A DNA stretch of 64,000 nucleotides from positions 434,001 through 498,000 of the forward strand of contig NZ_VNHJ01000001.1 of the NCBI RefSeq assembly GCF_008124525.1, read 5' to 3'. A program made the translations under genes and the position numbers. Positions 46,087-55,302 of this stretch are shown here, one piece after another (the stretch's first letter is position 1; each line of letters begins with the position of its first letter). This DNA is from Oceanicella actignis. Lineage in GTDB: Bacteria; Pseudomonadota; Alphaproteobacteria; Rhodobacterales; Rhodobacteraceae. The notes under the pieces are model-generated. The model worked only from the letters and a program-made list of their open reading frames with translations, did no database searches and was not told the DNA's origin.

Positions 46087-46233
46087 GGCCGCGTTCTAGA
46101 CCCGCGCGGGGCCGACGCAAAGGCGCGGCGCCAGCGGCGCGAGGTCGCGTCCCGGCGCGCAACGGCGCGACATGGCGCCAACGCCCCGGCCGACGCCCCG
46201 AGCCCGGCGCATCGCCGCGCCCGCGCCTTGCCA

Positions 46234-46419
46234 GGCGCCCCGAACCCGGCCCGTCACTTCGCCCGCGGTTCGCGCGGCGCCCCGAACCCGGCCCGCCACT
46301 CCGCCCGCGGCTTGCGCGGCGTCCTGGAACCAGCCCGTCACGCCGCCCGCGGCTCGGCCGCCGCCCCGAACCCCGCTCCTCAAACCGCCGGCGCCCCGAA
46401 CCCGACCCGTCACGCCGCC
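46234..46419. repeat. 42-bp tandem repeats downstream of and into the 3' end of the IOR gene
   Basis: Five copies of a unit starting GGCGCCCCGAACCCGG begin at 46234, 46276, 46318, 46360 and 46390 (spacing 42, 42, 42, 30; the fourth copy has lost 12 bases). The last copy includes the stop codon and final codons of the indolepyruvate oxidoreductase gene (stop 46410-46412), and three copies keep the TCAC that contains this stop. The array therefore looks like duplications of the gene's own tail. The rest of the gap shows no gene. Confidence 0.8.
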
Positions 46420-49400
46420 CGCGCCTCGGCCGGCGTCTCGAGCCGGGCGCGCAGGCGCTTGCGCCGCGCCTCGGCGCGCTGGGCGGCGGCGGCGCGCACA
46501 TGCCCATAGCCTCGGATCGTTTCGGGCAGCGCCAGCAGCTCGCGCACGGCGTCGAGCGTGTCTGGCGACAGGCGCGCGGCGGCAAGCTCCAGATCCTCCA
46601 GATACGCCGCCTCGAGACGCCGGGCCAGCTCGGCCTCTTCGCCGCGGCGGAAGGGGTCGAGCCATGTGCCGCGCAGGAAGCGCAGCGCCGACATGACCTT
46701 GAAGGCGCCCATCGCCCAGCCGCCGACCTCGCCCTTGACGTGCTTGCCCGTGGCCGGGTCGAGGCGCCCGAAGGGCCAGGCGCCGATGTGGAAGGTCAGC
46801 TTCAGATCGCCCTCGAAGGCGCGCTCGAGCTCGCGCCGGAACTCGGGCCGGGCGTAAAGGCGGGCGACCTCCCACGGATCCTTCGGCGCCATCAGCTTGA
46901 AGAGGCCCTGCGCCGCCGCGCGCGACGCCCCGTCGCCCCGCCCCAGCGCGGCCTCGGCCGCCAGCAGCGGCGCCAGCCGCGCGCGGTAGCGGCGCGCCAG
47001 ACGGCGGCCGCCATAGGCGCGCAGCCGCGCGGCGCGGTCCTCGATCAGCGCCTCGAGCGGCGTCTCGCGGCGCGCGGCCAGATCGACCGGCGGCGCCGGC
47101 GCCGCCTCGCGCGCCATGCGCTCGACGCGCTCGGGATCATGCGCAGCCAGGCGGCCCAGGGCGAAGGCGCGGCGGTTCAGCTCGACCTGCACGCCGTTGA
47201 GCTCGATGGCGCGCATGATCGCCTCGTGCGAGAGGGGCAGGGCGCCCAGCTGCCAGGCGGCGCCCAGCAGCATCATGTTGGCGTAGATCGCGTCGCCCAG
47301 GAGCGCGGCGGCGATGCGCTCGGCATCCAGGATCAGCGCGCGCCCCTCGGCCGCCGCCGCGCGCAGGCGCGCCGTCAGCTCGTCGGCGTTGAGCGCCCAG
47401 TCGGGGTTGCGCGCGAAGTCGGCGGTCGGGGTCAGCGTGCGGTCGGCCACCACCCGTCCGCCGTCGGGGCGGAGCGCGGCCAGCGACTCGGCCCCCGCGG
47501 CCACCACCAGATCGCAGCCGATCAGCAGGTCGGCCTCGCCCGCGGCGATGCGCGTGGCGGTCAGCTGCGCCGGGTCGCGGGCGATCTTCACATGGCTGTG
47601 CACGGCGCCGTATTTCTGCGCCAGACCCGTGACGTCGAGGTTCGAGCTGAACAGCCCGTCGGCATGCGCGGCGATGGCCAGCGTCTGGCCCACGGTGACC
47701 ACGCCCGTTCCGCCGATGCCCGCGATCAGCACCGCCGTCGCGCCGTCCACCGGCGCGGGGCGCGGGGCGGGCAGGGCGGAATCGTCGATCTGCGCGGCCT
47801 CGACGCGCGCCTTGCGCGGGCGCGCGCCCGACACGGTGACGAAGCTGGGGCAGAACCCCTCGACGCACGAGAAATCCTTGTTGCACGAGGACTGGTTGAT
47901 GCGCCGCTTGCGGCCAAGCTCGGTCTCGAGCGGCTCGATGGCCATGCAGTCCGAGACCGTCGAGCAGTCGCCGCAGCCCTCGCACACCTCGGCGTTGATG
48001 AAGACGCGCCGGTCCGGGTCGGGCCATTTGCCGCGCTTGCGCAGGCGCCGGCGCTCGGTGGCGCAGGGCTGGTCGTAGATCAGGGCGGTGACCTCGGGAA
48101 TCTCGCGCAGCTCCTTCTGCACGGCCTCGAGCTGGGCGCGCGGATGCAGGGTCACCCCCTCGGGCAGGGGCAGGTCCTTGTGGCGCTCGGGCTCGTCCGC
48201 CACCAGCGCGATGCGGCGCACGCCCTCGGCGCGCAGCTGCTCGATCATGCGCGCGGGGCTCAGCTCGCCGTCCACGGGCTGGCCGCCGGTCATCGAGACG
48301 AAGCCGTTGTGCAGCAGCTTGAACGTGATCGGCACGCCCGCCGCCACCGCCGCGCGGATGGCCAGGATGCCGGAATGGAAATAGGTGCCGTCGCCCATGT
48401 TGGCGAAGACGTGGCGCTCCTGGGTGAAGGGCTGCTGGCCGATCCACATCGCCCCCTCGCCGCCCATGTGCGACATGCCGTTGGTGCGCATGGGATCGCG
48501 CATCATGGCCATCGAGTGGCAGCCGATCCCCGCCAGCGCCCGGCTGCCCTCGATGACCTTGGTCGAGCGCCCGTGCGGGCAGCCCGCGCAGAACGAGGGC
48601 GCGCGCGTCGGCCCGCCCGCCCGCGCGGCCTCGGGCAGGGGCGCGTTGGCGCCGACGACGCCGCAATCGGGGTCGAGCGACAGCGCCGTGCGCGCCACCA
48701 CCTGCGCCACGCGCCCGGGGTCCAGCTCGCCCACGGCGGGGAAGGCGGGCTCGGCCGCGCCGGCGCCGTAAAGGCGGCCGTCGAAGAACTTGCCGATCAG
48801 GCGCGGCGGGTTGGGCGCGCCGTAAAGGATCGAGCGGATCTGGTCCTCGATCAGCGGGCGCTTCTCCTCGACCACGACGATGGCCTCGAGCCCGCGCGCG
48901 AAGTCGCGCACGATCTCGTCGTCCAGCGGCCAGGTCATGCCCAGCTTGAGCAGCCGGACGGGCATGCGCCCCAGCATCCCGTCGCGCATGCCCAGCGCGC
49001 GCAGCGCCTGGCGCAGGTCCTGCCAGGACTTGCCCGACGAGACGATGCCGATGCGCGCCTCGGCCGGGCCCTCGATGCGGTTGAGGCCGTTGAGCCGCGC
49101 GTAGTCCAGCGCCCGGCCGATGCGCCGCTCGTAAAGCATGGCCTCCTGCTGAAGGAAGGGGCGGAAGACCTGCGGGCCGACATCGGCCTTGCCTTCGGGC
49201 ATGACGATGGGCGGGCTGTCGGGGCCGACCAGCACCGAGCCGCCGCCCTCGATCACGTCGGTGACCAGCTTCATGCCGACAAGGCAGCCCGACCATCGGC
49301 TCATGGCGATGCCGTGCAGGCCCAGATCCAGCACCTCCTGCGCGTTCGAGGGGGCCAGCAGCGGCGCGCCGATCGAGACGAAGTTGTAGTCCGAATAGCA

Positions 49401-49886
49401 TGCGACGGTCGAGCTCTTGGCCCCGTGGTCGTCTCCGACCAGCAAGAGCGCGCCGCCGCGCGGGCTCGCCCCGCTGAGATTGGCGTGGCGCAGCGGGTCC
49501 ATCGAGCGGTCCATGCCCGGCGCCTTGCCATACCAGATCGAGAACACCCCATCGACCGTGGCGCCCGGATAGAGCCCGACCATCTGCGCGCCCCAGGCGG
49601 CGGTGGCGGCCAGATCCTCGTTCACGCCGGGGCGGAAGACGATGTTGTGCGCGCGCAGCGCCTCCTGCGCCTGCCACAGCTCGATGTCGTAGCGCCCCAG
49701 CGGCGAGCCGCGATAGCCCGAGATGAAGCCCCCCGTGTTCAGCCCCGCCGCCGCGTCGCGCTTGCGCTGCTGGATGGGCAGACGCACCAGCGCCTGCATG
49801 CCGGTCATGTAGAGCCATCCCTCTTCGGACTCGATCCGGTCGGCAAGGGTCATGTTCAGGCGCTTGGGGGCGACGTTCACGCTCAT
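46410..49886 (-). CDS. Indolepyruvate ferredoxin oxidoreductase, single-chain fused form
   Basis: The 1158-residue enzyme oxidatively decarboxylates aryl- or branched-chain 2-oxo acids to acyl-CoA, giving electrons to ferredoxin. Alpha-type thiamine-diphosphate regions come first (TGMQALVRLPIQQRKRD, GLNTGGFISGYRGSPLGRYD, VFANMGDGTYFHSGILAIRA), two 4Fe-4S ligand sets are present (CEGCGDC and CVEGFCPSF) and the beta/gamma-type domain is at the C-terminus (IAGIGGTGVVTVGQTLAIAA). Fusion of all parts in one chain is usual in proteobacteria. GGAGGAG precedes the ATG at 49886. Confidence 0.95.
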   Translation of the reverse strand: MSVNVAPKRLNMTLADRIESEEGWLYMTGMQALVRLPIQQRKRDAAAGLNTGGFISGYRGSPLGRYDIELWQAQEALRAHNIVFRPGVNEDLAATAAWGAQMVGLYPGATVDGVFSIWYGKAPGMDRSMDPLRHANLSGASPRGGALLLVGDDHGAKSSTVACYSDYNFVSIGAPLLAPSNAQEVLDLGLHGIAMSRWSGCLVGMKLVTDVIEGGGSVLVGPDSPPIVMPEGKADVGPQVFRPFLQQEAMLYERRIGRALDYARLNGLNRIEGPAEARIGIVSSGKSWQDLRQALRALGMRDGMLGRMPVRLLKLGMTWPLDDEIVRDFARGLEAIVVVEEKRPLIEDQIRSILYGAPNPPRLIGKFFDGRLYGAGAAEPAFPAVGELDPGRVAQVVARTALSLDPDCGVVGANAPLPEAARAGGPTRAPSFCAGCPHGRSTKVIEGSRALAGIGCHSMAMMRDPMRTNGMSHMGGEGAMWIGQQPFTQERHVFANMGDGTYFHSGILAIRAAVAAGVPITFKLLHNGFVSMTGGQPVDGELSPARMIEQLRAEGVRRIALVADEPERHKDLPLPEGVTLHPRAQLEAVQKELREIPEVTALIYDQPCATERRRLRKRGKWPDPDRRVFINAEVCEGCGDCSTVSDCMAIEPLETELGRKRRINQSSCNKDFSCVEGFCPSFVTVSGARPRKARVEAAQIDDSALPAPRPAPVDGATAVLIAGIGGTGVVTVGQTLAIAAHADGLFSSNLDVTGLAQKYGAVHSHVKIARDPAQLTATRIAAGEADLLIGCDLVVAAGAESLAALRPDGGRVVADRTLTPTADFARNPDWALNADELTARLRAAAAEGRALILDAERIAAALLGDAIYANMMLLGAAWQLGALPLSHEAIMRAIELNGVQVELNRRAFALGRLAAHDPERVERMAREAAPAPPVDLAARRETPLEALIEDRAARLRAYGGRRLARRYRARLAPLLAAEAALGRGDGASRAAAQGLFKLMAPKDPWEVARLYARPEFRRELERAFEGDLKLTFHIGAWPFGRLDPATGKHVKGEVGGWAMGAFKVMSALRFLRGTWLDPFRRGEEAELARRLEAAYLEDLELAAARLSPDTLDAVRELLALPETIRGYGHVRAAAAQRAEARRKRLRARLETPAEARAA

Positions 49887-50969
49887 GGCTGCTCCTCCGC
49901 GGTCGGCGCCCAGCCGCGGCGGGGCGCTTGCAGCATTCAACGGCCCCGGGGCGGGCGCGTCCATCCATTTTCTTTGCGCAGAACGGAATGACGTTTCGCG
50001 CCGCCCGCGAATGCCTCCGCCCCCGCCCCGCGCACGGGCGGCGTCGCCTTGCGCGCAAGTGGGCGTGGCTCGCGCCCGCAACGTCGCCGCGCGCGTCGCC
50101 GCGCGCGTCGGCGCGGTTGGCGGCGCGGTTCGATGCGCGGGCGGCGCGCCGGTTGCTGTGCGGGGCGGGCCCGTTTGCGGGCGCGCCCTGCGGATTTGCG
50201 GCAGATCCGCCGCGCCCCGGCGCCTCGGATCCCGGCGCCTCGGATCCCGGCGCCTCGGAGCCCGCCGCGCCGCGGGCGGACGGGTCCTTGGCCGCGCCGC
50301 CGCGCAAGGCCCGCGGCGCCGATCTTCGCCGGCCCGGTCGGCGCGCGGCGGCCGTTGGCCGCGCGCCCTCGCGCGCGTCGGGCCGATGATGGCCGGGGCG
50401 GCGCAGGCCGCTCGGCCCGTGTTTCGGGCGGGCGACGCGGATCAGGGAGGCGATCGGCAGGAGCAGGCTTGCGAAAGGGCGCGCGCTTTGGCCGAAGCCG
50501 CGGGGGCGTTCGACAGGATCATCCGGTCAAGTCGGTCGGCCCAAACGGATCGGCCAGGTCATGGCGTCGCCGCACGGGCGCGCCGCAGGTCGCCGGAGCT
50601 GTCCGCGATCGCCGCCAATGTGGGCGGACGCGCCATTGTTGCGCCTGAGCAGATCGGTTGCCCTTGCGGCCGCCTCGTGCGCGCGCCGTCGCTCAATGGA
50701 CGCGCCCGCCCGCGCCGCGCGCCCGATGCGCGGGCCACGATCCGGCGCGCCGCCGTGACGAGCCGGCCGAAGGCGCGGGGGCGTTTGCGCAGGGTGCGAG
50801 GTGCGCGCGGCGGCGCGGGCTGCGGCGCAGGGGCGCGCGCCGCCACGGCCGGGGGCGCCGCGTGCGCGCGGCGGCGCAGATGAAGCGCGGCGATCGAGAC
50901 AAAATGCCTTTGGGGCGCGACGTGCGCACGGCGGTGCGTCCGCAAGGCGGCGCATCCGCAAGGGCGATC
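49887..50969. other. 1.1-kb gene-poor gap with a 15-bp repeat
   Basis: No frame here has a ribosome site or recognisable protein. At 50219-50263 the unit GGCGCCTCGGATCCC occurs three times in tandem (last copy GAGCCC). A short A+T-rich patch at 49962-49990 just upstream of the IOR gene is its likely promoter. The rest is uniformly G+C-rich. Absence of third-position G+C periodicity could not be measured by eye. Confidence 0.5.
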
Positions 50970-51722
50970 TCAGCGCGCCGCGCCCAGCCTGCGCGCGCCC
51001 GCGGCGCCATCGGCCGCGTCCTCGCCTTCCGATCGGCCCTGTTCGCCGCCGCTGCCCTCGGCGGCGCCCGATTCCGCCCGCGCCGGCGGCTCGGAGGGCC
51101 GTCCGGGCGCCGGGCGCCGACGGCGGCGGCGCGCCGAGGCCGGAGCGCCCGATTCCGGTCCGCCTTCGCAGTCGAATGCCCCTTCCGCCGCGCGACGCCC
51201 GGGGGCTTGCGCCGGACGTCGCGCGGGCGCGGCCAGCTTGGCGCCGTCATCCGCCGGGCCGGCGCCCGATCCGGCAGCCCCGCCGGCGCCGCCGGCTCCG
51301 CCGTTCCCGCCGCCGTCGCCGCCCGTGCGCGCCTTCGCGCCGGCGCCCGTCCGCCGCGCGCGGCGCAGCGTGGCCGAGGGCGCTTCGCCGAAGCGCGCGC
51401 GGTAGGCCGCCGCGAAGCGGCCGAGGTGATTGAAGCCGCAGGCCAGCGCGATCTCGCTCACGCCCTCGTGCGGCCCCGGGCTGTCGAGGCGCGCGCGCGC
51501 CAGGTCGAGGCGCATGTTCGTCAGCCGCTCGCGCGGGGGTTCGCGGCCCATCTCGCGAAAAGCCATCTGAAGACGGCGCAGCGTCACGCCCACCTCGCGC
51601 GCGACGGCGGCCGCGGTGAGCGGCTCGGTCATGCGCGCGCGCATGATCTCTTCCGCCGCCAGGGTCAGCGCGCGCGCGCGGGGCGAGGGCGCCGCGCCTT
51701 GCGAGTCGTTCTGTCTGTTCAT
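50970..51722 (-). CDS. AraC-type DNA-binding protein
   Basis: The 250-residue product has an AraC helix-turn-helix pair at its N-terminus (LTAAAVAREVGVTLRRLQMA, VSEIALACGFNHLGRFAAAY, residues about 20-120), followed by about 130 Gly/Ala/Arg/Pro-rich residues. The usual N-terminal sensing domain of AraC regulators is missing, although the frame stays open upstream to 51986. No clear ribosome site precedes 51722; the start is uncertain. It could be a truncated regulator or a stand-alone DNA-binding form. Targets unknown. Confidence 0.65.
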   Translation of the reverse strand: MNRQNDSQGAAPSPRARALTLAAEEIMRARMTEPLTAAAVAREVGVTLRRLQMAFREMGREPPRERLTNMRLDLARARLDSPGPHEGVSEIALACGFNHLGRFAAAYRARFGEAPSATLRRARRTGAGAKARTGGDGGGNGGAGGAGGAAGSGAGPADDGAKLAAPARRPAQAPGRRAAEGAFDCEGGPESGAPASARRRRRRPAPGRPSEPPARAESGAAEGSGGEQGRSEGEDAADGAAGARRLGAAR

Positions 51723-52088
51723 GGCGCCAAGGACCGCTTCGTTGGAATGTTGCCGTGGCGGAAGCCTGCGCGCCATGAGAGCGCGTCGCGTCTGGGCCTG
51801 CTCGGTCCGCCCGGGGGCGTCCGGTTCCGCGCGCCAGCGGCTTCTCCCTTGGGCGCAATGGAAGAATTGCCGCTCAACCTTTGATGAATCGTTGTGGATA
51901 ACCTTGAAGCCGCGCCCGCAATGCCGAAAAATCGCCGGGAATTTTCCCGATATTTCGCGTTTCGGATTGCGAGAGCCGCCCGCCATCGCCTCAATGCTGC
52001 GGCTTTTCGGTCGATGTCAGCGACGCCGCTTCCGCCGATGGTTGAAGCCGGCGGCGCTCGCGCGGCGAGGCTGGCGGGGTTTGCAGGC
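51723..52088. promoter_or_regulatory. Divergent regulatory gap with relatively A+T-rich core
   Basis: This 366-base gap separates araC (minus) from the small membrane protein gene (plus). It is less G+C-rich than its surroundings from about 51850 to 52020. Notable are TGTGGATAA at 51893-51901, a perfect match to the DnaA-box complement, and the palindrome GGGAATTTTCCC at 51938-51949. No gene is supportable. Confidence 0.4.
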
Positions 52089-52358
52089 ATGGATGACGGG
52101 CAGAGACCGGACCATCGGTTCGCGGCGCGCGCGGCGGCGGCGGGGTTCCTGGCGCTTGCGGCCGCCGCGGCCTTCGCCGGCGCGGCGACGGGCGATTTCT
52201 CGGCAAGCCGCTCGCTTGCCGCCCCCTGGGCGCAGTTGGCGCAGCGCGTGGCGGGGGACGGGCCGCCGGCGGTCGAGGGGCTGGGCGTGATGGGCGGCGC
52301 GCTGATCAACGCTGTCGTGGTGGGCGCGCTGGTCTGGGTCGGCCTGCGGCGGCGCTGA
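52089..52358 (+). CDS. Small membrane protein of unknown function
   Basis: I do not recognise this 89-residue protein. Two hydrophobic segments (AARAAAAGFLALAAAAAFAG and GVMGGALINAVVVGALVWVG) and a basic end (LRRR) suggest a two-helix inner-membrane protein. The ATG at 52089 starts just before the first helix; an in-frame ATG at 52014 would add 25 residues. Neither has a strong ribosome site. It is 45 bases ahead of glnE on the same strand and may share its transcript. Confidence 0.55.
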   Translation: MDDGQRPDHRFAARAAAAGFLALAAAAAFAGAATGDFSASRSLAAPWAQLAQRVAGDGPPAVEGLGVMGGALINAVVVGALVWVGLRRR

Positions 52359-52403
52359 GCCGCGGCTGTTGACAGCGCGCGCGCCGGCGGCGAAGCATCG
52401 CGC

Positions 52404-55286
52404 ATGACCGCCACCAGCCCTTCCGCGCCGACGGCGCGCCCGCTTGCCGACCGCATCCGCCGCCTTCCGCGCGCGCACGACCCGCGCCGCGGCGCCGAGG
52501 CGTGGGCGGCGCTCGACCTCGATCCGGCGCTGCGCCCGCTGATCGAGGGCGCCGCGGGCTCTTCGCCCTACCTGCAGGGCCTGATGCGAGCCGAGGGCGC
52601 GTGGCTGTCTCGGGCCCTGGCCGCGCCGCCCGAGCAGGCCATGGCCGAGATCCTGGACCAGGTGCGCGCCATGCCGGCGACGGTCGAACGGCCCGATCGC
52701 GGCCCCTGGCTGCGCCGGGCCAAGCGGCGCGCGGCGCTCCTCATCGCGCTGTGCGATCTGGCGGGCGCGTGGTCGCTGGAGGAGACGACGGGCGCGCTGT
52801 CGGATCTGGCCGACGCGGCCGTGGACGCGGCGCTGCGCGCGCTGGTGGCGGACGAGGCCGCGCGCGGGCGCCTGCCCGGCCCGGACGAGGATCCGGGCGG
52901 CTGCGCGGGGCTGACGGCGCTGGCCATGGGCAAGGGCGGCGCGCGCGAGCTGAACTACTCGTCCGACATCGACCTGATCTTCCTGTTCGACGAGTCGCGC
53001 TATGGCGCGCGCGACGCGCTCGAGGCGCGGGCGCGGCTCATCAAGGTGTGCCAGCAGGCCACGCGGCTGCTCAGCCAGCCCACGGGCGAGGGCTACGTCT
53101 TCCGCGTCGACCTGCGCCTGCGCCCCGACCCCTCGACGACGCCGGTCTGCGTGTCGATGGGCATGGCCGAGCAGTATTACGAGAGCCTCGGCCGCACCTG
53201 GGAGCGCGCGGCCTACATCAAGGCGCGCGCGGCGGCGGGCGACGTCGCGGCGGGCGAGGCCTTTCTGCGGCGCCTGACGCCCTTCATCTGGCGCAAGCAC
53301 CTGGATTACGCCGCCATCGGCGACGCGCAGGGCATCCGCGAGCGCATCCGCGCCCATCGCGGCGTGGGCGGGCCGATCCGCCTGCCGGGGCACGACATGA
53401 AGCTGGGCCGCGGCGGGATCCGCGAGATCGAGTTCTTCGTCCAGACGCGGCAGCTGATCTGCGGCGGCCGCGACCCCTCGCTGCGCGCGCGCGCCACGCG
53501 CAAGGCGCTGGCCGCGCTGACCGAGGCCGGCTGGGTCGGCGAGGACGAGCGCGCCGCGCTCGACGCCGCCTATGTCGCCCATCGCGAGGTCGAGCACAGG
53601 CTGCAGATGATCGAGGACGCGCAGACCCATGTCATGCCCGTTTCGACCGAGGCGCGCGCGCGCGTCGCGGCGCTGTGCGGGCGCGAGGATCAGGCGGCAT
53701 GGGAGGCCGAGATCATGGCGCGGCTCGAGACGGTCGATCGCCTGACCGAGCCCTTCTTCACGCCGGGCCCGCGCCAGGCCGCCCCCGCGGCCGACGCCGA
53801 GGCGCTGGCGGCGATGGGCTTCGCGCGCCCCGACGCCGCCGAGGCGACGCTGATGCGCTGGCGCGACGGCGAGATCCCCGCCACGCGCAGCGCCCGCGCG
53901 CGCGAGCTGCTGGGCCGTCTCGAGCCGCTGATCCTGCGCAGCCTGTCGCGCGCCGCCCAGGCCGACGAGGCCCTGGCCCATTTCGACCGCTTCCTGTCGG
54001 GCCTGCCGGCGGGCGTGCAGATCCTGTCGCTGTTCGAATCGAACCCGGCGCTTCTGGACCTGATCGCGCAGCTATGCGCCGCCGCGCCGCGCCTGGCCGA
54101 GCATCTGGGCCGCAACGCCCAGGTTCTGGACGCGCTGCTCGACCGCGACTTCTTCGAGCCCCTGCCCGCCGCCGACGCGCTGCGCAAGGATCTGGCCGCG
54201 GCGCTGGCGGCCGAGCAGGATTACGAGCGCAAGCTCGACCGCGCCCGCCGCTGGCGCAAGGAGGCCGCCTTTCGCGTCGGCGTGCAGCTGCTGCGCGGGC
54301 TGGCCGACCCGGCCGAGGCGGCGCGCGGCTTCTCGGCCATCGCCGAGGCCTGCCTGCAGGCGCTGCTGCCCGAGGTCGAGGCCGAGTTCGCCCGCCGCCA
54401 TGGCCCGCCCCCCGGCCGCGGCGCGGCGATCCTGGCGATGGGCAAGCTCGGCAGCGCCGAGATGACCGCGGGTTCGGACCTGGACCTGATCCTGCTTTAC
54501 GACGCGGCGGGGCAGGAGACGTCCGAGGGCCCGCGCCCGCTTGCCGCCTCGGCCTATTTCTCGCGCTTCGCGCAGGCGCTGATCAGCGCCGTCAGCGCCA
54601 AGACGGCCGAGGGCGCGCTCTACGAGATCGACATGCGCCTGCGCCCCTCGGGCCGGCAGGGCATGGTGGCGACCTCGCTGGCGGGGTTCGAGGACTACCA
54701 GCGCGCCAAGGCCTGGACGTGGGAGCACATGGCGCTGACGTGCGCGCGCGCCGTCGCCGGGCGCGCGGATCTGATGGCCGACGTGGACGAGGCGGTGGCG
54801 CGCGCCCTGAGCCTGCCGCGCGACGAGGCCGCCATCCTGGCCGACGCCGCCCGGATGCGCGCGCGCGTCGCCGCGGCGCATGGCGCGCGCCGCGCCGATC
54901 CGTGGGACGTCAAGCATGCCGCGGGCGGGTTGATGGACATCGACTTCGTCGCCCAGGCCGGCGCGCTGATCCTGGGGCGCGGACGCCCCGCCGGCGCCGA
55001 GGCGGCGATCGCGGCGCTGGCCGAGGCGGGGCGGCTCGGCGCCGACGAGGCCGAGGCGCTGATCGCCGCGCGCCGCCTTCAGAGCGCGGTGCAGCAGCTG
55101 ACCCGCGTCGCGCTGGACGGCGACCCGCGCCCCGAGGCCTTCGGCGCCGAGCTGCGCGGCGTGCTGTGCCGCGCGACGGGGGCCGCCGACGTCGCGGCGC
55201 TCGAGGCGCGGCTGGCCGAGGCGCAGGCGCGCGCCGCCGCCGCGGCCGACCGATTCCTGCCCGCCCCGGCGCCCGAGGCGGGCTGA
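52404..55286 (+). CDS. glnE: Glutamine-synthetase adenylyltransferase/deadenylase GlnE
   Basis: GlnE adds AMP to glutamine synthetase when nitrogen is plentiful and removes it when scarce, under control of PII. The 960-residue product has two nucleotidyltransferase domains: the N-terminal adenylyl-removing one with ELNYSSDIDLIFLFDESR near residue 185 and the C-terminal adenylyltransferase one with MTAGSDLDLILLYDAAG near 690, each followed by helical GlnD/PII-type regions (RLRPSGRQGMVATSLAGFED). The length fits. Its end is convergent with the TRAP genes. glnB and glnA are not in the window. Confidence 0.95.
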   Translation: MTATSPSAPTARPLADRIRRLPRAHDPRRGAEAWAALDLDPALRPLIEGAAGSSPYLQGLMRAEGAWLSRALAAPPEQAMAEILDQVRAMPATVERPDRGPWLRRAKRRAALLIALCDLAGAWSLEETTGALSDLADAAVDAALRALVADEAARGRLPGPDEDPGGCAGLTALAMGKGGARELNYSSDIDLIFLFDESRYGARDALEARARLIKVCQQATRLLSQPTGEGYVFRVDLRLRPDPSTTPVCVSMGMAEQYYESLGRTWERAAYIKARAAAGDVAAGEAFLRRLTPFIWRKHLDYAAIGDAQGIRERIRAHRGVGGPIRLPGHDMKLGRGGIREIEFFVQTRQLICGGRDPSLRARATRKALAALTEAGWVGEDERAALDAAYVAHREVEHRLQMIEDAQTHVMPVSTEARARVAALCGREDQAAWEAEIMARLETVDRLTEPFFTPGPRQAAPAADAEALAAMGFARPDAAEATLMRWRDGEIPATRSARARELLGRLEPLILRSLSRAAQADEALAHFDRFLSGLPAGVQILSLFESNPALLDLIAQLCAAAPRLAEHLGRNAQVLDALLDRDFFEPLPAADALRKDLAAALAAEQDYERKLDRARRWRKEAAFRVGVQLLRGLADPAEAARGFSAIAEACLQALLPEVEAEFARRHGPPPGRGAAILAMGKLGSAEMTAGSDLDLILLYDAAGQETSEGPRPLAASAYFSRFAQALISAVSAKTAEGALYEIDMRLRPSGRQGMVATSLAGFEDYQRAKAWTWEHMALTCARAVAGRADLMADVDEAVARALSLPRDEAAILADAARMRARVAAAHGARRADPWDVKHAAGGLMDIDFVAQAGALILGRGRPAGAEAAIAALAEAGRLGADEAEALIAARRLQSAVQQLTRVALDGDPRPEAFGAELRGVLCRATGAADVAALEARLAEAQARAAAAADRFLPAPAPEAG

Positions 55287-55302
55287 GCGCCGCGCGCGGG
55301 CG

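Noticed and set aside
49968-49983. TTTTCTTTGCGCAGAA as an Lrp/AsnC-type operator of the IOR gene
   Set aside because: It is only partly symmetric and Lrp sites are loosely defined. It more likely just marks the promoter region.
47137-50307. Long minus-strand open frame of over 1000 codons overlapping the IOR gene
   Set aside because: Shadow frame of a high-G+C gene. It has Arg/Gly/Ala-rich low-complexity sequence, no conserved motifs, and the IOR frame is plainly real.
51893-51901. TGTGGATAA as a DnaA box marking an origin
   Set aside because: A single box. No cluster of boxes, DNA-unwinding region or origin genes nearby, and a 9-base match can occur by chance.
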